From contig OX578145.1 in assembly GCA_951213105.1 (NCBI GenBank), positions 10,899,610 through 10,963,609 of the forward strand: a DNA stretch of 64,000 nt, given 5' to 3'. Under the pieces are notes generated by a model. The model had not been told where the DNA came from. It saw nothing but the letters and a program-made list of their open reading frames with translations, and searched no databases. The stretch comes from Amaurobius ferox. Taxonomy: Eukaryota; Arthropoda; Arachnida; Araneae; Amaurobiidae. Shown piece after piece: positions 41,665 through 53,760 of the stretch. Position 1 is the first letter of the stretch. Each line of letters begins with the position of its first letter. Both the position numbers and the translations under genes were made by a program.

Positions 41665-42999
41665 TTTCGTACGAAGAATGGATATACATACTGCTAGTAT
41701 ACAATATGCCGTTAAAACATTTCAGATATTCATAACACTATGCAATTCTACCAAAAATTCGATTTCGTTTTTTTTTTATAGCAATGCGATCCCTGTACAA
41801 TCACTGTTTTTTAAGATAAATAAGAGTGTTTTGAAGTTTCCTCATCTTATTGTTTAACAAACTTTAGACGATATCCAGCTAAGTGCAATCCGTAGACAAT
41901 ATAAGCGTAAAACTAATAAAAATGCCGCGAGAAAACTTGATGAGGAAAACGGGATTATATCTAAAAAATGCCCAGATAACCAAATTACTTGCGTGATATA
42001 TTTATTGAAAACTAAGACGTAATTAAACCTACAATATAAAAAAAATTGTTGTTGTATCCGCGCACAGGTTTAACAGAGCCTCCTTTTGCTCCAGACTTTC
42101 CCCCAAATTAAAAACTAATGCATTGATTACGTTTAGAATAACGAGTTTTTTGAGTTGGTAAATAGTTGAGCATTAACTATAGAATTAAAAGCAGTATTTA
42201 TTTAGTTTGCCAGAAATAATCGCTATTTTATCCAATTAAAGAGATCGTTTTTTTTGTTGGAAAAACACTGCTTTTGTTTTTTGTGAGGCTATGTCTCCGT
42301 TTTGTAAGTGCGAGAAGGAGATACGTATGTCAGTTACATATGTAGATGCGAGCAAAAACACATCATTTTTATGCTGATTTCTAATTACTTTTTTGCGTTC
42401 TTATATCAAGGAGATGATCTTTTAGATGATCCGCCCTCCTCCCTCAAATACGAAATGTATGAAAGACGGAAGTGTTTAATATTTACGGAATACATTTGTG
42501 GCTAGACTATAAAAGTGTTATTTCTTATTCTCTCAGCCGTCTTATTACTTATCCTGTTGTTTTTTTTAATGGTTGTCTGCGGAGTAATTTTGCATATTTC
42601 ACAGGTGGCGCTTTTGAGTCCTTTAACGACCGTTATTGCGTACATTTATGCAATAAAAGCTGTAATTAAATTAAAAAATAAGACACGTTGCACGATATTT
42701 AGAATGTTGTCTTTCTGTGAGAAAATATTTTACGAGTAATGTTTTTGTTATTAAGACGTTGAGGAATGAAAAATTAAAGAGTGTGTTCTTATTTCCGCAT
42801 GTATGTTGATTTTCCCGGCGTAATCTAAGTTCATAATCTAGTTTCTATTTTAAAAATGTGAAATAATTTTTTGTTAGGATTTCAAACTTTGCTACGCATC
42901 GATTACTCAGTTATATATTATAGAATGGACCGTTGGAAAACAGTAATAACACCGTAAAAGGTCAAAACGACATATATAAAGTAAACGGCATATATAAAG
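41665..42999. other. No supported gene
   Basis: A frame at 42515-42739 is strongly hydrophobic in its first 50 residues, but starts at GTG and has no homology that I recognise. Confidence 0.45.
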
Positions 43000-43302
43000 T
43001 AAACGTCTTTAAAGACTGCAATAACATTGTAAGGAAAGGCCCATGAGCATATACATTAGATCTATCTAAAGTCATGCTTGATCGCAGTATCCAGAATTGG
43101 AGAATGTAAAGAGTTAGTATAAAAAACTCGGTAAGAAGACGAGAAAGATAAAAAGCAAGACAATTACACAGTTCAATACCATTGTTTAATGAGTAAAATT
43201 TGACTCTAAAACGCTTAGAGAAAACATTTATTTCACACAATAGGGTTATTGTCGAGTGGCTACCCTATTCAAAAATGCTAAAATAAACAACACTTTGTAA
43301 AG
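43000..43302 (+). repeat. Diverged family F fragment
   Basis: CTTTAAAGACTGCAATAACA and TTGTAAGGAAAGG, then TATCTAAAGT...GGAGAATGTAAAGAG, and AATAGGGTTATTGTCGAGTG with AATGCTAAAATAAACAA, match parts of 29680-30360. Confidence 0.65.
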
Positions 43303-43420
43303 AGCCTTGCTGCCTCAAATGGGAATCGAACCCTGGATCTCCGAATTGGTCAGTCGGCGCTCTTGCTTTGGGACGAAATTCAAAGTTCTTATTGTTGAAG
43401 TGGACTTTGCATTCTCCACC
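43303..43420 (-). repeat. tRNA-like SINE-G fragment, copy 1
   Basis: Minus strand has GGGTTCGATTCCC (B box) in a decayed tRNA-like context, followed by CAGCAAGGCTCTTTAC. Confidence 0.6.
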
Positions 43421-43659
43421 TTCTAACGTGAGATGGGGGTGCAACTGACAATCTGATTGATCACTTATTCTATTTTTGCCTCAGGTTAGCCTCCTGCTAC
43501 AACTATTTTTACCCAGGATAGTATCCTGCGTGGTCGTTATCCTCTCAATTTGAAATCGGCGCTCCATCTTCCAGAGCTCATTGAATCCGCACTAGTCGTA
43601 CTAGGGTCACTTTTGGACCTCCAACATCTGTGCACCAACCTACAGGGTTGATTAGTTCG

Positions 43660-43800
43660 GGTGTCATTGTAAAGAGCCTTGCTGCCCCAACCGGGAATCA
43701 AACCCTGGATTTTCGAACTGTCCAGCCGACGGACGCTCTACCGTTGAGCTACTGGGACGAAATTGAAAGCTCTTATTGCCGAAGTGCACTCTGCAAAGTA
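43660..43800 (-). repeat. tRNA-like SINE-G fragment, copy 2
   Basis: Minus strand: AGTAGCTCAACGGTAGAGCG (D arm, A box), a GTCC/GGAC anticodon-type stem, GGGTTTGATTCCC (B box), and acceptor-like GTCCCAG/TTGGGGC ends. Variable region is too long and the T stem imperfect for a working tRNA. Same 3' extension (GCAGCAAGGCTCTTTAC) and same 5' flank as copy 1. Confidence 0.65.
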
Positions 43801-44285
43801 ATGCAAAGAAATTTAATGTGTAGTCTGCCAAAGAAAAACCCGAATGTCGCTCTTTATTCAGTTTCCTCGTGTGGTATAGTAAACCGAAATATATCATTAT
43901 ACTCGGAATAATGTCTTTTACAAATAAATGTGCATCAACATTCAATAAAAGTTCGTCTTCATGCCAATTCTTCTTCTTTGTAGCAATTCAATATTTTCAA
44001 AGGGCAACACACACTTTTGATAACAGATTATTTTCCTCCAGGTCGAAACACCTTCAATTCATTTAAAATATATATATATTTTTTCAAGGCGTTGGGAGAG
44101 CTATGGTTGCTTGAAATTTTAAGCACCTGATGCTAAATGGGTGCTCTTAATGTTAAATTTAATTCATATTTAGCATAAGGCTGACATGGATTTTGACATT
44201 TAAAATTCTGAAAATAATGAGCAACTAAGTATATAAATATAAAAGTCATTCGCTCGACAAAACCCTCAGTAAAGCATTAATTATT
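43801..44285. other. Nothing recognised
   Basis: No supportable feature. Confidence 0.45.
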
Positions 44286-45755
44286 CAAAAATGTTCATTA
44301 CAAGAGGTGCTGAATAACAAAAATATTCGAAATGATAGAAAAGTACACTTTGCAATGAGATAGCGGTTTTAAATTGGGCGTAAGGGTAAATAGTTTCAAA
44401 TGAGAAAAGCGGACAATTTCAGTTTTTCCATATTTGCTACTCTAGGGGTGCCCTACATCAAAATGTTCGATTCATCGAACATATGAGAAACGTTTTCTTG
44501 ATATAGGCACTTGAAATTTGGTATATGGGTTAATCGTTCTATAAAATTCCCCGGTAAAATGAAATATTTCAAAAATATTTTTAGACGGGCAGGAGGCTCA
44601 GCACCAAAATGTTCGAAAGGTGAAAGGATAGAAAAATACACTTCCAGATAGAAACTTAAAATTTTGTGTAAAGGTAGATCGTTTCTTTGGGAAGATGTAC
44701 AGTTTTAGTTCTCCTATATTTGTTACTTTAGCGTGACCAAAATGTTCGATTTGCCAAACCAATGAGAAACGCCTTCTTTCAAGTGAAATAGAAGCTTAAA
44801 TTTTGGTACATGTGTCAGTTATTCGCTAAAACTCCAGAGAAAAATCGAAATATCTAAAAATGTTCAATAAAGGGGTGCTGCATATCAAAACGTTCAAAAG
44901 GTGAAATGATAGAAAACACACTTCGTGGCGAGACAGAAACTAAAAATTGGGTGCAATGGTAGAATCTACGAAAGAGATAAAATGCACAATTTTAGTTTAT
45001 CATTATTTGCTCTTTCAGAAGTGCCATACATAAAAATGTTCAGTCTGCCGAATAAATTAAAAACGCCTTCTTTTAAGTGAGATAGAGACTGGAAATTTAA
45101 TACGCAAATTAATGGCCCAATTAAACCTTGGAAAAATCAATTTTTTTAAGAATGTTCAGTTGACGCTATGTTTTACACCAAAACGTTCGAAAAATTAAAT
45201 AATAGGAAAATATACTTTGCGATGAGATAGAGATTTTAAATTTAGTGTAATGGTAGATTCCTTCAAAGAAAAAACTGCACGATTTCTGTTTTTCAATACT
45301 CGATACCTTATGGGTGACACTAAAATGTTTAATTTGCAGGATAAGTGGATAGAAACACCTTCTTTTAAGCGAGATAGAGACATAAACGTTGTCGAACGGG
45401 TTAATAATTCAATACCACACACTGCAAAAATAATTTTTCTGAAATTTGAATTTGAAGAGGAGAGGCTGTTTGAACTAAAACGTTTGAAATATGGACTGTT
45501 TGGAAACATCACTTAAAAATGAGATAGAAACTTGAATTTTGGTAATAGTATAGGTCATGTGATTGAGAATTGGAAGAAAATGGCCGTATAGCAATATTTG
45601 GTATTTTTGGGGTGGCGAAAATCAAACTTTTCAATTGCCAAATAAATGAAAAATGTCCAGTCGTAAGTGAGATACAGATTTGAAATTTGGTGCATGGGTG
45701 AATAATTTGAAAAAGCCCACTAGAGAAGTCGAATTATTCAAAAATTCACTTTGTT
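44286..45755. repeat. Satellite-like array: five ~290-bp units of two ~145-bp halves
   Basis: Unit boundaries near 44286, 44576, 44861, 45153 and 45448. Half 1: CAAAACGTTCGAAAGGTGAA...GAGATAGAGACTTAAAATTT; half 2: AAATGTTCGATTTGCCAAA...AGTGAGATAGAGACTTGAAA. The two halves resemble each other, so the order is dimeric. Copies differ by roughly a quarter of positions (estimated by eye). Confidence 0.75.
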
Positions 45756-45767
45756 CAGGCTTTTCTG

Positions 45768-45881
45768 AATACCCATAAAGCTGAATACCCATTCTGAATA
45801 CCCATGAATAGCATTTTCTGAATACCCATATTATAGCTGAATACCCATTTAAGATCTTTGATTTTAAATGGGTATTCAGCT
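45768..45881. repeat. CTGAATACCCAT tandem with 18-bp inverted copy
   Basis: Five CTGAATACCCAT units; the last forms an 18-bp perfect stem (45835-45852 with 45864-45881, arm AGCTGAATACCCATTTAA, 11-nt loop). TAGTAGTATATAG repeats follow to about 45960. Confidence 0.9.
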
Positions 45882-46269
45882 AGTAGTATGTAGGATGATA
45901 ATAGTATATAGAAGTAGTATATAGGAAGATAGTATTATATAGCTACCTAGTAGTATATAGAATCGTTGTTCCTGCAGACAAGATCAAGACCACACCAGGA
46001 GTCTGCGAGAGGGTGAGGCTGTCTTTCATTCGCCGGTGTTGATTGTGACGCCATTTTGACTCCTCGGACGCCATTTCGAGTCTTTCTCTGATGCGAATGG
46101 AAATGTGAAACTCTTAAATTAGCTAAATTTCTTTTTTTCAATGTTGATGGATCAACGTCGATATGTAATTTTACTCTTTTCTGACACTATTCGTGGAATG
46201 CGACCCGAGGTTCCATTGCAAATATTGTTCACCTTGATACGTACTATCACCTCTTTTTTTGTTGATAGA

Positions 46270-46672
46270 GTTTATGATCACCCTGTGTATTAGGACAATT
46301 CAAAATCATCAAACGATTCCCCTGTGTATTAGGGCAATTCAAAATCACAAAAACGATCACCCTGTATATTAGGACAATTCAAGATCATCAAACGCTCACC
46401 CTGTATATTAGGACAATTCAAAATCATCAAATGATCCCTCTGTATATTAGGACAATTCAAAATCATCAAACGATCACCCGGTGTATTAGGACAATTTAAA
46501 ATCATCAAACGATCACACTGTGTATCAGGACAATTCAAAATCACCAAACGATCACCCTGTGTATTAGGACAATTCAAAATCACCAAAAGCTCACCCTGTA
46601 TATTAGGATGATTCAAAATCATCAAACGATCGCCCTGTATATTAAGACAATTCTAAATCATCAAACGATGAT
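46270..46672. repeat. 39-bp minisatellite, ~10 copies
   Basis: Unit: CGATCACCCTGTGTATTAGG then ACAATTCAAAATCATCAAA. The period is a multiple of three, so the minus strand is open for 98 codons repeating a 13-residue MILNCPNTQGDRL unit; I regard this as a by-product of the period. Confidence 0.92.
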
Positions 46673-47659
46673 TTTGAATCAAATATAATTTATAATATGA
46701 ATTTTATTATAAAATTATCCCATTGAATTTAGAAATTATATTATTCGCCTATCCTAATATTAATATTTTCTGAATAATTTGATAATTGAATGTCCTACTT
46801 TTATCTGAACACTGAAATCTCATAAATTTATATTATTAAAAATTTTAAAATTGTATTTGCTGCTTCAATGGTCATCTTCTGGTCTCTTACATCCGCACAT
46901 AATTTTTTTCTATATTATACAGAAACTAAACATTGTTTTTATTCCTGAATATGAGATTACATTTTAAAGTTTTATGATGATAGCTTAAAAAAATGTTCAT
47001 TATGTCTTTTTAGAAGTTCATTTGTAGTAGATTCTCTGTGATTAATGTTGATATTTGTTTACTTTGTTTGGCGAGTTTGATAAAATAAATTACTAACGAA
47101 GCATTAATTTTTTACCGCATGACTATATTACTTTAACGATGAATAAACACTACAAACTTATGAAGGTATAATTTATCTCAGTCTTAATTGTTTCTTTAGA
47201 AATATTTATGGGATTAGAATTTTAAGCAAGCGTGATAATGAGATTCTGATTATAAGAGGATTTTAATATCACTAAAATGCTTTAAATGGATAGAGGCATT
47301 GCGTTTAATAGTTTGGGTGATAATGATATAGGGTGCATTATGCAAGTCCCATTATTTTAAATTAGGAACGAATTTCTAAAGTTTGTTTTATTTTTAAAAA
47401 TATTATTTTTACTTTTAGCTCATAGAGAAAGTATTGATTTCATAAGAATTTTTGGATTTTACTTTCTTTTAGAATATAGTAATATGAAAAGGAAAAGGTA
47501 CTGTGCTGAAGTCAAAAATTTGAATTTGTTATGATTACAATAAATCAAACTTTGTTTTATTTATCAAAAAACTTTTTTGATCAATCAAATGAACTAAAAC
47601 CGCCCTCACCTTACTGACATGTGCTTGCTTTATTCAAGGAAGTTATACAAGCTTTTTTT
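46673..47659. other. Nothing recognised
   Basis: AT-rich DNA without supportable gene or repeat. Confidence 0.5.
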
Positions 47660-48927
47660 AATACTTTCTAACATAGTTGAAAAGATCGACGCAGTGGTCA
47701 AGCGGTCAAGGGCAGGCGTTTCCTTGTGGTCGCTCGGTTGCCGGGTTGTGGATTCGAGTCCCACCTGCGGACATGGATGTTGTGATGTTGGGTGCGGTGT
47801 GTTCCGACTTCCACTGGTGCGCTGGGGCAACGTTATGTGCGGCTAACAGGTTCACGGCTCTGGCCATTGTTTAGGAGACATTCACTGTTCATGTTATATG
47901 TTCGGGATATTTATTCTGCTTGTATATAATGTATGTTTAATTCTCTGCCATTTGGAAAAAAAAAAACATAGTTGAAAAGTGTTTATGACTTTGTTCATTC
48001 TGTCTGTCTGTTCGTTCGAATGATAACTGCCGTAAAAATGACTTTATCAAAATGATATTTTAGTATGTTGTTGAGACGGTCTGTGGGACGTATGGGAATG
48101 TAAATGAATAATATCACCCAATTAGTTTTGTATTGAACCCGCATTGAAAAAGTGAAATACATTGAACCGTATGGGACCTCATGTTTTAAACATTTTACAA
48201 GCATAGTAAAAATTCACAAATTGCTCCAAAATTTTAGAAAATATTTAAATTATCGCTTAAAATATATAAAAAAATTCAACAAAATAGGTTCGGTAGTTTT
48301 CAAAATAAAAATAAGAATAATAATGACACACATATTATATGGAAATAATATTATATCAAAATAAAATAGGTCATAAATCTTTTTTCCCCAATGTAAAAAT
48401 CGTTATTGAAGTTCTTTTAATTTTATATTGAGTGTTCCAACCGTCCTAAAATCGCTTTATTTTCGCGTATTTTCTGTGCATCTATATTCTGCGCGAACGC
48501 AATTACAATATTTTTGAGTTTAAATGTTCATCAAACTTTGATTATTTCTACAATGAAGCCTGATTTTAATGGATGCAGAATGTAAACAAATGATTGTAAG
48601 ATGAGTTTTATAGGAATAGCTGAATTTTTTTCATGCCAAATTATTTAGCTTTGGAATCTGGAATAAAAGTGATGTGAATGAAATATTCATTGATTTTACA
48701 TGGAGAATCAGACGATTTATATTTTGATGACGCCATTTGAATAAAGTTCATTTTTTTCCATGAAGTTTTAAGTTTTCAGATATAATAAATTATTATAGTA
48801 CTGTGCTAATTTAAAATATATCAGCGCTGAATGCATCGCATTTTAGAGATGTTTAAATAAAATTGCATTTCAGTTGGACAGTGTTTCCTAACCAATGCTC
48901 TATGCATGATTGATTTTTTTTTGTTTT
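47660..48927 (+). mobile_element. Family B element with a SINE in its 5' hairpin
   Basis: AATACTTTCTAACATAGTTG at 47660-47679, interrupted by 47685-47964, resumes at 47965 through TCTGTCTGTCTGTTCG, CATTTCAGTTGGACAGTGTT and the stem-loop. The CACGTG box is deleted. Confidence 0.8.
47685..47964 (+). mobile_element. tRNA-derived SINE-U with poly-A tail
   Basis: 280 bp, flanked by a perfect 15-bp duplication AACATAGTTGAAAAG (47670-47684, 47965-47979). A box TGGTCAAGCGG and B box GGATTCGAGTCCC are intact; ends in a short A tract rather than the hairpin/(CAA)n tail, so it depends on a different LINE partner from SINE-T. Confidence 0.9.
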
Positions 48928-49254
48928 GTTATGATTAGGACTGAATGAGACATGTATTATATACCATATATCATCATCACGAAAAGGGGGTTCAATTTGT
49001 AAATTGAAAAACTGATTTTCAAAAAGATTAAACTAGGGGAAGATTTCCAATATTTAAAAAAAATGTTTACATGAAAATTTCTAAAAATAATCATGTTTAA
49101 ATATGTTAAACGAATAGCCATTTCATATGCAATTATTTAAGTAATAGCGAATGACAATATTTATCCTCAAGAGAGGGCGCAAGTTTTTGATCTAAAATGA
49201 AAAATCTTAAATAAATGAACACGCACATTATTATTGTATGATTCAGTGTTCTTT
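48928..49254. other. Nothing recognised
   Basis: No feature that I can support. Confidence 0.45.
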
Positions 49255-49430
49255 GAAGTATACAATATGCATAATAGTGATTTGAATATAGCGTGAGTAG
49301 TAATTTAAATATTGTTTGAATAGTAATTTAAATATAGCTTGAATAGTAATTTAAATATAGTGTGAAAAGTAATTTTGATATAGCTTGAAAAGTAATTTAA
49401 ATTCAGTGCAAAAAGTAATTTTGTTTGAAC
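49255..49430 (+). repeat. ~27-bp minisatellite, forward orientation
   Basis: Unit AATATAGCTTGAATAGTAATTT repeated about five times with drift. Confidence 0.8.
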
Positions 49431-49542
49431 TTTAGAAGTTTGAAGTGCACATAAGTACTTTACGTCAAAAACATAAATAAATTGCCAACATTGCTTCAGA
49501 TTTATTGTGAGTCGTTATAGAGGTATTAGAAGAAATTTTACC

Positions 49543-49572
49543 GTTGGTTGGTTGGTTGGTTGGTTGGTTGGT
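49543..49572. repeat. (TTGG)n microsatellite
   Basis: Seven TTGG repeats. Confidence 0.95.
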
Positions 49573-50129
49573 GTCCCTAATATATTTATTAAGGAAGAAT
49601 GAAATTTTACCGTTCCCACACGGGAAAAATAATATCTTCTGAGCGATTTCCATAGAACAAGCATTTATTTAAATAACTTAATATGCTTTTTTGGTGCGAT
49701 TATTCTAACTTTCGTTTATGAATAAATAAAATTATTTCGTTATGAATAAATAATCCGTATTTAACTAATAAAATCAAAATATTTTAAGTCAATGGTTTTC
49801 TTTTCCAAATTTTCTTACAACCGAAAGCGCCTGTTTTGTTTCATGGTCAGAGGGCTTCGCTGCGAAATGAATCGTTTTCGTCCGATGAAGAAAGCCTGTG
49901 TGATCATTTTTGAATTCGTTATCTCACCCCATACTGCGAAGTTTTCAACAGCGGCAACAAAACTGCAGATCTCATTTTCATGACCAGTTTACTAGAGGAA
50001 ATAAATAATATAGGGAAACATTGTATATATATATGATACTAAAATACCGCACGCACAGATGTACAACACGTTAAAGCTTCATAAAAGTTAGAATTGCGCC
50101 TAGGGCTAACTATATCTATGACTATATTC

Positions 50130-50460
50130 GAATTTAATATTCACGCAAATGTTAAATTATTATTCATTTTATATTCAAATTATTATTCACGCCATATTAA
50201 AATTATTATTTACAGTTTTTAAATTACTTTTTAGATTACTATCCATGCTATATTTAAATCACTATTCACGCTATATACAAATTTAATATTCACAATATAT
50301 TCAAATTTTCTATTTACACACTATATATTTAAATTACTATTCATGCTATATGTAAGTCACTATTTACGCTATCTACAAACTTAATATTCCCAATATATTC
50401 AAATTTGCTATTTACACACCCTATTTAAATTCTATTTACACTATCCTTTTTTGTAAAATA
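50130..50460 (-). repeat. ~27-bp minisatellite, inverted orientation
   Basis: Unit TTACTATTCACGCTATATTTAA, the inverse complement of the 49255-49430 monomer, about ten drifting copies. 49573-50129 between them holds nothing recognised. Confidence 0.75.
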
Positions 50461-51904
50461 TTATCTCATAAGACTTAAATCCTTCAGTATTTTATTTATT
50501 CGGATAACTGCTTGGGGAATATTCCATGTATGATAAAATACCGAAATTTGATAAAATATCTTGTCGAAAAATATTATCATTTTGTTGAACATTTTATGTT
50601 ATTTTTTAGGTCCAGAAAAATAAATAACATGGTGTTTATTGTAACGTATTATATTTTTTGAGTTTAAATTGCTACGGGTTATCTCTTGAGGAAATTCAAC
50701 CATCGCAGTCTTCTTTTCAAAGTTAATTTGTGAGAAATTTAACAGAGTGAACGAAATGGTTACGAATTTTATTTTATTTTTTTTTTATTTTTTTTTATAT
50801 TCGCACAATATAAAGTACGATTGAAATATTAATTTTACAAATTTTTTGTCGCTTTGACTATATTTCACTTGTTGCTAGAAAAATATTTTAAGACCATTTT
50901 TTTCATAATAAGTCATCTTTGCTTCAATGTGTTATATATTAGATTTATAGTATTTTAGAGATTGGAGTTTTAAGCAGGCATAACGCTGTAATCGTGATTT
51001 TAATTCAAATACCACCAGAATACTTAAAAGGAATATTATCACTTTTATATGTAGCTTTGTAGTATGATTTTGTGAATACATTTTATGCTAGTTAATGTAT
51101 TTTTCGAAACGGGTTGCTTTCTTATTTCTTCCTCCTAGGTTTTTCCTTTCATGTTTTCGAACTTTCGTTTGCAAAAGATTTCCTTTCAAGTTCATGTGAT
51201 ACAAATTGACAGAAGCGTTTTTACTTTTTCTAACGTTGTTGCTTTGTCTTTTATTCTAAAGAAGGAGGAGGTCTTTTATTCTAAAGAAGGAAGGAAGGTC
51301 GCTTTTTATGTCTTGGAAACTCATTAATATTTTTATTCAACTTTTTTATTGCTACTAATATAAAAATTTTTTTGTAGAGGAATTTAATTTGAGCGAAACT
51401 TTATACTTCCTCATGTATTTTAAAATTACTATTAATCAATCTATTTCAGATATATTTAGTATGTGAAAAATACATACTTTATTAGTAAATGGTATATAAA
51501 ATTTAAATAAGATACCAACCGGTTTCGAAGACAAAAAAATCGTCTTTTTTGCCAGGATAAATCAGACCGAGCACTCGTGTCAACGACTGCAAGGACGCGT
51601 TTGCTGATGTCTTAAGAAATACTTTTTATTTTCAGATTTTTGTTTTTTAGAAGTCAGAGAGGTTTTTTTAAAATATATTTAGATGTTATCGATTGTATCA
51701 CTCTTTGAACAAAAAATATTGGGATTATATGTTGTGAACAACGTTATCCATTTATTAGGCACGGAAGGAAATATGTTAAAACTTACATGAAAAAACGCAC
51801 AATATAATGCAAAATTAAAAGATAAACCAACATTTTTTGTCACAGATTTTAGTGATATTTTCTGTTTATATATAGTTATATTTATTTAGTGAGACCATAT
51901 GTTT
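50461..51904. other. Nothing recognised
   Basis: AT-rich; a duplicated CTTTTATTCTAAAGAAGGA phrase lies at 51248-51290. Confidence 0.5.
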
Positions 51905-52350
51905 AAAAAAATCAGCGGTGGCTCCAGTTTGATGGAACAGAAATGGTTTTGCGCGAATAACATCTTGTAAAATAAAACTTCAGTAAAATTCGATAAATTT
52001 ATTCAATTGTTTCAGACTCATTTATTTCATTTACAGATTTCTAAAGCGCTACAAATGCTTCATTAACTGTTTATAGCTAGCCCTTTTAGTCTTCGTTTCG
52101 ATTTCATCTGGATAGTGTAACGCCATAGACTTTCCGTCAAAATATCGAATTATTTTACTAACTTGCTTTTCGATATATAAATGAAACTTATACAATATAC
52201 ATGACGAGATTTTACATTCAAGTTAATTTATAAAGTGGCAGGCGGTACATAAATACGTACTTGAAATACGTTTATTTTCACCTATTCTGTTCAAACCTCA
52301 CCTAGTAAATATATTTAGAATCCCTAAGTTGATGTAACCTTCGAATTTTT
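51905..52350 (+). repeat. Repeat family E, copy 2
   Basis: GGCTCCAGTTTGATGGAAC hairpin segment followed by AAATGGTTTTGCGCGAATAA; distal part CATCTGGATAGTGTAACGCC, GGCGGTACATAAATACG matches 12915-13080. Confidence 0.6.
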
Positions 52351-53387
52351 TTAAACAAAATAAAATGTCTCACGCTTATGCGTATTTCACGGAGGAGTAA
52401 CTAAACAGCGTAACTAAATACGAAGGTGTAACGAAAGAGTCATTAAACCTGAGCTGTAACGATCGTGACATCCATCTTTATCAGCTGTCATAGACGTATT
52501 CAGCTTTTCCACCTATTGAAAAACCCAGGTTAAAATACTAAAATATACAAATTATAACTCTATTTCAAAAAGTAAGAGTTCGATCGAAAATCCAATTATA
52601 TACGTTTATAGGGATCCCATAAAGCTACACGTTCTTGCTTATTGTTTAAAGATAGCTTTTTTTGTTTTTGATATAAAAGCAGTACAAACTTGAAAAATGG
52701 AATTTTTTTCAATCTTATTCAACTTCACAAGACGGTAACTCGAAAACTGTAACAGTTTTTTTATTAATAAATATAGATTTGAATACTAAATTTTCTAGTA
52801 TATATTTTTGTTGCCTACTATTTATCTTTACTAACCTATCTTTTACAGTTTATTGCATATTTCGAGTGAAAACTAGAAAAAGAAAAAAAAAAAAAACTCG
52901 CTTGGAGAGCTAAGTTTTTAAGTTTAAATAAAATGTTTAAAATATTGAAATTATTTTTATATTTTCGTAATCTAAACCCCCTTTCCGACACAACAAGCAA
53001 AATGTCTGTTATTTTTATCTATTAGGTTTGGGGATATAAGCGGCCAAAATGTTTACATTTTTCGTAATGCTCAGTTTTTCCGCCAGAGAAACTTCAACCA
53101 TAGATATGTGTTCACATAAAAAATAATGCAAATAAGTTAAAATATTTTGTTAAAGAGAATGTAGTGAGATATGATTGAAAAAAAGTAGAAAAATTATTCT
53201 TTAAAAAATAACTCAATCTATCAAACACATCTCAAATATATCAATAATCTTTGGAAGCATAGTATTAAGCAATATTTTTTACTTTGTCGTGTGTATTCTT
53301 TGGGAAAAGTCGAGTTTAAAGACTCAGATAACTCCTGCTTTATTCAAAGCGGCGTGTTATTCAAAAGTGTATCATTTTCAGAGAAAA
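52351..53387. other. Nothing recognised
   Basis: AT-rich DNA, several poly-A and poly-T runs. Confidence 0.5.
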
Positions 53388-53627
53388 AATATCTCATATT
53401 TAGAAAAATATTCTATATATATTAGGAAAGTCCTAAAAGACTCCCCAAAAAAACTTCAGAATAAAAAATCTCGAATTTAAAAAATATTTTATTCTATATA
53501 TATTAGGAAAATTCTAAAAGACCCAGAAAACTTCAGAATAAAAAATCTCGAATTTAAAAGATATTTTATTCTATATATATTAGGAAAGTCCTAAAAGACC
53601 CCAAAAACTTCAGAATGAAAAATCTCG
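53388..53627. repeat. ~98-bp tandem repeat, nearly three copies
   Basis: Unit: TATTCTATATATATTAGGAA, then TCCTAAAAGACC, CTTCAGAATAAAAAATCTCG. Followed to 53760 by short ATGCTGACTATTTAT repeats. Confidence 0.88.
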
Positions 53628-53760
53628 ATATGTCAATCTATGAGTGACTATGATCTAACATGCTGACTATTTATCGATTAATATGCTGACTATTTATTCT
53701 AATAACTACTTATTCTAATCATTTATTCTAATATGATGACTATTTATCGAATTTTACGAA

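Noticed and set aside
42515..42739. Small two-helix membrane protein
   Set aside because: Starts at GTG, AT-rich composition alone gives Leu/Ile/Phe-rich frames, and no family is recognised.
43668..43745. Functional tRNA gene on the minus strand
   Set aside because: D arm and B box are recognisable, but the variable region and T stem do not fold properly and the same sequence recurs as part of a repeat.
46270..46672. CRISPR array
   Set aside because: Regular spacing comes from a contiguous 39-bp tandem unit; there are no unique spacers and the DNA is eukaryotic.
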